From Ypsolopha sequella (Eukaryota > Arthropoda > Insecta > Lepidoptera > Ypsolophidae), in NCBI GenBank assembly GCA_934047225.1, contig OW203992.1, positions 16,543,501 through 16,607,500 of the forward strand: 64,000 nt of DNA, read 5' to 3'. A program made the position numbers and the translations under genes. Of the stretch, positions 57,536-64,000 are shown piece by piece (the first letter of the stretch is position 1; each line of letters starts with the position of its first letter). The notes under the pieces were generated by a model. The model made no database searches. It was not told where the DNA came from and worked only from the letters and a program-made list of their open reading frames with translations.

Positions 57536-60436
57536 GATTTTAATCTACGTTTAAATGAAGGCACTGACGGCGTATCGCACAATTAGCTTAATGAAACCTG
57601 ATAATACCCTTACTGAGTTCTCTAATGATATAGTGATAGTACATACGCATATCAGCTTAATCATGGGTTATTGTATATTGTCCTGGATCTAACTATAGAT
57701 ACAAATTCTGTGGCTGTACAGTCCGAGGGCTTCGAAGCCCCAGGCTGTACATTAATTAGTGAGCAAATGTAGATTTTGGTCCCCTAAAGCCTTTCTGGTC
57801 CTCGTTATTCCAGTTAACGTAAATGTCATTCGTGTTTTGAACAAGATATGAACATTGCTAATTGAAAACCAAATTCTATTTGACTGAAACTTCCAAACTA
57901 GATTGAAAGTCAAATACCAATACGTACCTACAAATATACATTAAATACATACATTACAATTAAATTAAATTAAACCGGATAAGTTTATGTTCATTATATT
58001 TGTTATCTTATCTATTTTATTCATTGTTTATACACAATATTGTGTTGTGTAAATTAAGGTAGATCATTTATTTAGTTGACAATTATGTTCAAGTTGTACG
58101 CTTGCTGCCAACCTCTTTAATTTTAACTTTCACCACAACACTGGTTGGCTGGAAGAAACCTCTTGCAGACGTAAGCTCGCCTTTGTGCATATTATTTTAA
58201 ATTTTGTAATTTTATTTTATGTTTTTTGAGTGTGTGTACAATAAAGGATATAATACAATTTGTATCAGTAAAGTTTTTGAAAGAATAGACAATCTGAAAT
58301 CCACTTATCATCTAAAAAAAAAAACATATACGTATACTTCCGCCTGTCTCCCAGAAAAGTAGGCACAGACTACAGACAGAAAAAGTCAGAGACTACCTCT
58401 TTCGTTTTATAGTCAATTTTAAAATTGGTAATTAAAGCTTTTCTTTACTGGATTTGAAGATTATTTATAAGTTTGCACTATAAAATTATTTTGATACAGT
58501 TTTCTTTCACTGGTTCAACTTGAGCACCTCCTTTTGTATCAATTAAACTAAACTCTATGACTTTCCTTTTAGTTTAAAATAGCGCACTCTTAGCCGTGAC
58601 TGTTACGACCACCAAGAAACACGCGTTGACGAATAACCGAGATTTTATTTAATAACTCTGCTTTTAGATGAAATTTTAATACATTCTCAGACTCACCCGC
58701 GAAATCATTTGTTCACTTATTTTTAACACAAATTTCAAGGTGGTATGATTTAAAGAAGGCTCTTTTTCGGCAACAAATACTTTGACAACCAAAATAAACT
58801 TTGATATTCCATAAAAATAATAGTGAACACCAAAATAAATAAATGTATGCCAAATCTAGCCTTGAAGGATATCCGCAAATCGGAAATCCTTCAGCGCAGA
58901 AGAAAGCCGGTAGGTTATGTTAAAAGGTTACATAATCTTCGAAGTAATTTTTTTTATGACAACCTAGAATCGATATTTGGGGTTAACATTTTGGTGTACA
59001 TTTACTAATTTTGGTTGTTCGTTTTGTTTTTGGGGTCCTTTTGCTTTTTCTGGTGGTGATATAAACACAAGCCATTTTGTTCTATCAGGTGAACTTAAGG
59101 CTATTGTGTTTTTGCTAAGACTTACCCATCAGAAGTAGTCTACTATCTAAATTATTTTTATTAAACCGATTGACCAAATGATCATTTTTTACGAAATGTG
59201 AAATGGTCGTTTGAAGTTGTACATTTGACTTTATACGGACCCTTAAGAGTATATACGAGTGTGTATTCTGAACTGAGAAGTGACGTTTTAAGTTTACCGA
59301 GTCACAAAGTGGAAACGTCTTTAAAGTGTACGGAATGTTGTAAACCAAGAAGTTCATAACCTTCTTTGTAAACTTCTTGCTGTTAACCCTATGAAAATGC
59401 TCATTTGTCACCGCACACGAATTTTAAATTTTTGACACCATGAAGGTTTTCCAGAGCTTTGTTCAAATTTTAGCTGAGACAGACAGGCACCGATTTATCC
59501 GTCTTTTTCACGAAACCCCGAAAATGCGTATAATTTTCCTTAGTTTTTCAATAAGCTGAGTTTCTATTTCTTAAGGGATGACAAGATCTCTCACGAACAG
59601 TCATTCAATCTCCCTTTTATCGGGTGGTTTAGTCGAACATTTACTTTCCCATAGAGCCCGAGAAATTGCCGAGCGGAGGAAAAGTATTGTCGACTTTAGC
59701 ATATTGAATATCATTTTAATATCGATTTACTAGACTTTCGCTTGGAGCGTTGTTGGCCGTAGGAAGCGATGATTGATCGAGAAGAATTTATTATTTTATC
59801 TAGCTTTTTATTCAAATAGGATATACTCGTAATATAGATATAACTAATAATAGTACATTGCTGCAGATACTAGTAAGTAAGCTCTCCTGGACGAGTAAGT
59901 TAAAAGAGTTTTATATACGAGTCCGGGAAGGCTACTTAATGGTCGAAGTATAAACCTGTTAGTTGCAAAAAAGTGTTAAATTTGAATACGAGACCGTAAT
60001 TAGCGATCCCAAATGTCTCTTGATACCGTGTTTTATGTGAATCAGAATATTTTTTGTATCTGTCAAAACTGTCAATACCTGTCAAATGTAAATTTTTTTG
60101 TTTTGGTCATGTAGCCCCTGTCAAACCATTTGTTAGAGTCTAAGCCCAGAGTCTCGAGCAACAGCCGTTCGGGAGATATAGTTGATAAAAATTTTCCCAA
60201 AAATAAAAATGATTTTTGTTTGTCTTTTTTTTTCCATTAGGTAGATCTCGTCGGGCTCTTTTCTTAGTACCATTTTTGAGTCTAGCTTCTACTGTCCTGC
60301 GGATTAACGACCCTTAGCTCCTTGATCAGCTGTCGTTGTAATAACAGGGATTCGCTTCTAAATTCGTAGCGGGGGCGATGAGTCCTGCACTGATTCTCAG
60401 CAATCGTGAATATTGTGCACTTCCCCCCGGTCAGTC

Positions 60437-60866
60437 AGCCCAGCCAGGACAGCTCCTTAAAATAGAGCCGAATAGCTTCAGCATTCTGACACGTAAACTG
60501 GTCCATTGAAGGGAAGTTGGAGCTCGACGTGATCCCTGCCTTTCGTCTCATGTCGTCGGTTGCAGAGCAGTGGATTAGCACATGTTCCAGTGTCTCTTCC
60601 TCTAGAAGGCACCCTCTGCATAGAGGGCTATTGGTGCCACCTGTGGTGGAAAGGCGCTTGTGTAGGTTTCAGTGTCCAGATATCATACCTACCATGTCAC
60701 GTAGGTCGGACCGTTTTAGTTTTAATAAGTATCTTGTTACCTTACCATTCGATTGCGGTATCATTAGTTTTGACAGCCGGCCGGCAGTCGTTTCGTTCTG
60801 CACATGGGTTTCGCTTGTCAAGGTAGATATTAGTAATATAGAAAAAAAAACACGTTGCATCACCCA
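60437..60866 (-). pseudogene. C-terminal remnant of a LINE reverse transcriptase polyprotein
   Basis: On the minus strand the frame reads LLKLKRSDLRDMVGMISGH, a stop, NLHKRLSTTGGTNSP, then LCRGCLLEEETLEHVLIHCS and ends LYFKELSWLG with a stop at 60437. The C-x2-C-x(n)-EETxEHVL-x2-C zinc-like motif after an (L/V)xGxxxGH stretch is the usual end of insect non-LTR retrotransposon proteins, following the RNase H region. The in-frame stop shows it is dead; nothing of the polymerase domain is present. Confidence 0.8.
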
Positions 60867-63308
60867 TCAATGAAAAATTGCTTACGACTTTTGTTTGTTT
60901 GGATCCTTTGATTCATACCTAACTATCTTAAATTACCTGTTTCCACGTCAGATCGTTAATCTTAGACTCGCACCAGTCTAAGCAGGAGAGTTGCATGGCA
61001 ACATTTCTTTTTTCGTCTGAATGCTAGTACTTCGAGTTAATAAAATTGAAGGTTGAATAATAATAATCTCTGCAATTTTATCAGCACAGCTTTTGATACG
61101 GAGGGGAGAGGGAGGGTCATGAGGTCATGTTTCAAGTAACATGTTTTATTTAATGCTTCTTTTTGCAGCAGCGTAGTAAGGATATGCGACTGTATAGCTT
61201 TGCCGCGATTACTTTAATTAGTTAATTATTTTTATGGATTTTGTTCACAGCATATTAATAAAAAAAATGAAGTGAAATCACCGCTCTTTCTCTCTCTCTC
61301 ATTCAACGATATTTATGCTGTATATATGCTGGCGAATTAGTCATCGAAAATGTCTTTTTGACTGTTACGACTCATTCCCCTGTATAATTATACTATATTA
61401 AGCTTTGTTATAATCATAATCAAAATAATTAAACTTAGGGCTTAATAATACATGAACACGTATGTGGTGGCACTGATAACAGGATGTGTTCAGAGTTAAT
61501 TAGCATACCTGCCGATACATTTCGTGAATACCAGCAATGGTTACGTTGTTGACTAGATATTATAATCAATAAAGGTTATCAAGTATATTACATGGCTTAT
61601 TTTTATAATTTGTGCACCTAATATCATGTTATTATAAATGTTTAAAAACAAGTAAGTTATATCATCAATTTCAATGCAATAATGTCGATTTTTCACGGAA
61701 ACAATTTAAGAAAAGGGTTCGGTTTCAATTCCAAAGTGAGACTATTACTCAAAGAAAGTTGTAATCAAATTGGACACTGCTTCTTTTATTTCGTGAATGT
61801 TCTCATGAATAATTCACGAAATTATAAAATACAGAAGACGGTGCCTAGCGGAAAACAATGAATCCAATCATAATGAAGGAACAAGCGTTGATATTTTCGA
61901 TCCCATACAATGTCTACGAAATTCCCCTCTTGTTTTATATTGCGTGAGAATTTTTTCTCCGCGTTTTGTGGTATATTTTCCACGACCCCTCGCTGGCTTC
62001 CCTTGGCAGCAGTTATCGTTTATTACGACTATTTTAATTTGACTGCTCCTGAAAGGTATTATTAGATTTTCTTTTTGATTAAATTTCGTTGACAGTGATT
62101 GAAACCACCGCAAATTCAAGCGGTTAAGTTTATGACATACTATCCCAGTTTATAACTCTACAAGCATGGTAGAGTTCTTAAGTTTGCACAAAGTGTGTAG
62201 TCTGCTTGCAATATTGTCTCAAGATGCCTATTCCAACTGTTCCAATTATTTTGGCTTAGCAAAGCTTCACGAAGTCGCCGGTGACAAAGCAATATTCCGT
62301 CGGCGACAGCAGTGGCGGCGGCTACAACTGGAACTTGCCTTGCTGCTGTCCTACATTTAACGTAGTGCCCTCGAGAATTCGTGATGAGCAAGCTCGAGAC
62401 TGCACTCTTGCTGAGGATTACAGTACGACCTACTAAATATCGCTGTCTTTATAGCAATCCCTTTTAATTTATATTCTATAGCCCCTTTGAACAAGGGTCC
62501 GTGTGAGGAGTGATTTAAAATTGCTTACTAAAATTTTTTAAACACTTACAATTGATAGAAATTTTTTAGGTTTGTTTCTTTATTTTTCCTATTTTTTTTT
62601 AGATTATTACGCAAGTCTCACAAAGGGGTAAGCAGAGACCATATATGTATAATATAGGCGCCATATGGATTTCTTAGGATTTTTATTGAACATCTAAAAT
62701 ATTAAGTCGAGCATGTTATTTTGCGCACATTAATGCTAGATTTCCCAAGAGTTACTTAGCCTTTTGCAGAGGATGAAATTGTAGTGTTTATCCAATCCAA
62801 AATTTAGCTAAACCTATTACAGCCACAAAGGGATTATTATATTTTCTACTGCTAAATTGAATACAGCTCAGTAAGCATGAACGCTTACTTCGAGAACCAT
62901 TGTTCGATTTGAAAAGAGCCAGTTTGTCAATATTATCTCACTAAGCGAGCGGATTTGTTGTAATATCGTTAAATTGTTTTATTTATCATATTACTAAGGC
63001 CAAACAAAATTTTCTTCGTCATTACATAGCCTATTCACGAGACGAATCCTGGTAATTTGAAAGCGGCGCGCTGCTGCTTCGGCGTTGGCCATAATCGCAT
63101 TTTGCATTTTTCTGTATTTTCTTTTTTTGGAAATGCTATATTCTGCAATGTTTTGATCATACCTACTTTCAATTTGCTTCTGCTTGGGATTATAAATCAG
63201 AGATTGAAAGGTTTTTGAAAGTTAGTAAAAAAAAAAACAGTTATTGAAAGGTCATAAATCTGTTATTGAATGGTTTATCGCGAATTAATTGATTGCACAG
63301 TTATTTTA

Positions 63309-63462
63309 CTAGCTTTTGATCTAGTTAAAAGTAGCCTATGCCACTCTCCGGCCCATAAACTATTTCTATGCAAAAAATCACGTCGATCCGTTGCTCCGTT
63401 ACTGCGTGAAAGAAGGACAAACCAACAAACCAACAACCAACAGTCACATTTATAATAGGGGT
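63309..63462 (-). mobile_element. Helitron-like non-autonomous fragment, inverted copy
   Basis: On the minus strand: GTCCTTCTTTCACGCAGTAA, GGAGCAACGGATCGACGTGA, TTTTTTGCATAGAAATAGTT, GGCATAGGCTACTTTTAACT, ending AAAAGCTAGT. Clearly related to 32921-33106, with a small deletion before the end. Confidence 0.75.
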
Positions 63463-64000
63463 ACGGATAAGGTAACAAATAAGCCAATTTCCGTATTTAT
63501 AATATCAGAACGGGATGTTTACTCTCAGGTACATATTCATAGTTGAAATGTTTAAAAGTAATGAAATTTTTTCAGTGTTAATATATTTAAAGTAGTGTGC
63601 CCCCATTTACTTTTAGTTTTTACTTTGCTTGGCAGAATGTTATGCATAAAAAAGTGCGAATTCGTTCCTCGACGGCTTTTCGCCGTGAAACTGAAATTTC
63701 CTTAAATCGTCAACTCCACACCCCGAGCGTTTATGCGCCATAAGCTACATGGAACGCCTTACCCGTCATAAAAAGTCGGCCAGCCTTCGTTTTGCGTCCT
63801 CTTTTCGCTTATATGGCTACTAATTCACCAGGCACACACCGTTTTGAATTTGAATTCGGCTCTCATGTGTTTAGAAGGCAGCCTTTTTTCCCTCAACTGC
63901 GTGGACAATTTTGTTGCTTTTAGACCATCTCTGATGCTTGTTTCGAAATGAGAGTTCATTAAGAGCGCGCCGAGCTTTTTACACATACAAATGCGGTTTT

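Larger units (their letters stand above)
49994..64000 (+). other. Start of intron 10 of CadN (end not in window)
   Basis: Starts GTATGT. I looked on the + strand for the next expected exon (a strand followed by a DKNDNPP-type linker) and did not find it. Apart from the elements listed, 51770-53800, 54300-56030 and 57550-60100 hold AT-rich DNA; 54740-55380 has TTTCACCTCACT / AGTGAGGTGAAA-type ends also seen at 17260-17820. 61000-63300 shows nothing recognised. Confidence 0.7.

Noticed and set aside
60517..60873. 118-codon plus-strand frame
   Set aside because: Antisense to the better supported LINE remnant on the minus strand.
1..64000. CRISPR arrays, bacterial operons, rRNA genes
   Set aside because: No regularly spaced direct repeats, no prokaryotic gene organisation and no rRNA-like sequence were seen; the exon-intron structure is eukaryotic.

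Overview
The window is a stretch of an insect nuclear genome, most likely a moth or butterfly (Lepidoptera). Two things point there. The coding exons match arthropod (Drosophila-type) N-cadherin very closely. The AT-rich introns carry repeat types that I recognise as typical of Lepidoptera: Helitron-like copies ending in GCTAGT, a family beginning GGCCAAGTGCGAGTCGG, tRNA-derived SINE-like sequence, and many palindromic MITEs.

Only one gene can be supported: CadN (Cadherin-N), on the + strand. The window starts inside one exon and contains eleven exon sequences: 1-155, 3090-3226, 8432-8648, 11113-11281, 11961-12811, 12964-13155, 14828-15018, 15122-15312, 23035-23224, 23585-23767 and 49804-49993. 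Two of these (14828-15018 and 15122-15312) are paralogous copies of one exon, have the same length (191 bp) and phase, and lie 103 bp apart. They are a mutually exclusive pair, as known for CadN in Drosophila. With one of the pair, the exons join in one open frame of 824 codons encoding about seven consecutive extracellular cadherin (EC) repeats. The promoter, signal peptide, membrane segment and cytoplasmic tail are outside the window. After 49993 I found no further exon, so the next one must lie beyond 64000 or was missed.

More than 90 percent of the window is intron. Introns 1-4 (156-11960) are AT-rich with SINE-like and LINE-like debris. Intron 7 (15313-23034) holds several MITEs and a near-perfect 861-bp inverted repeat (19641-20501 / 20738-21598) with nested foldbacks. 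Intron 9 (23768-49803, 26 kb) is a transposon sink: a Harbinger-type MITE, three elements with target duplications, a dead mariner, a 1.8-kb foldback element, Helitron-like copies, and a 448-bp tandem duplication just before exon 10. Intron 10 (49994 to the end) has a hAT-like element with intact target duplication, a pogo-like MITE, a repeat-rich block at 56-57.5 kb and a dead LINE reverse transcriptase tail.

Most interesting are the mutually exclusive exon pair, whose two versions both carry altered calcium-linker motifs, and the large intronic palindrome, which would be transcribed as part of the CadN pre-mRNA and could fold into long double-stranded RNA. I did not find a clearly new multi-gene system.
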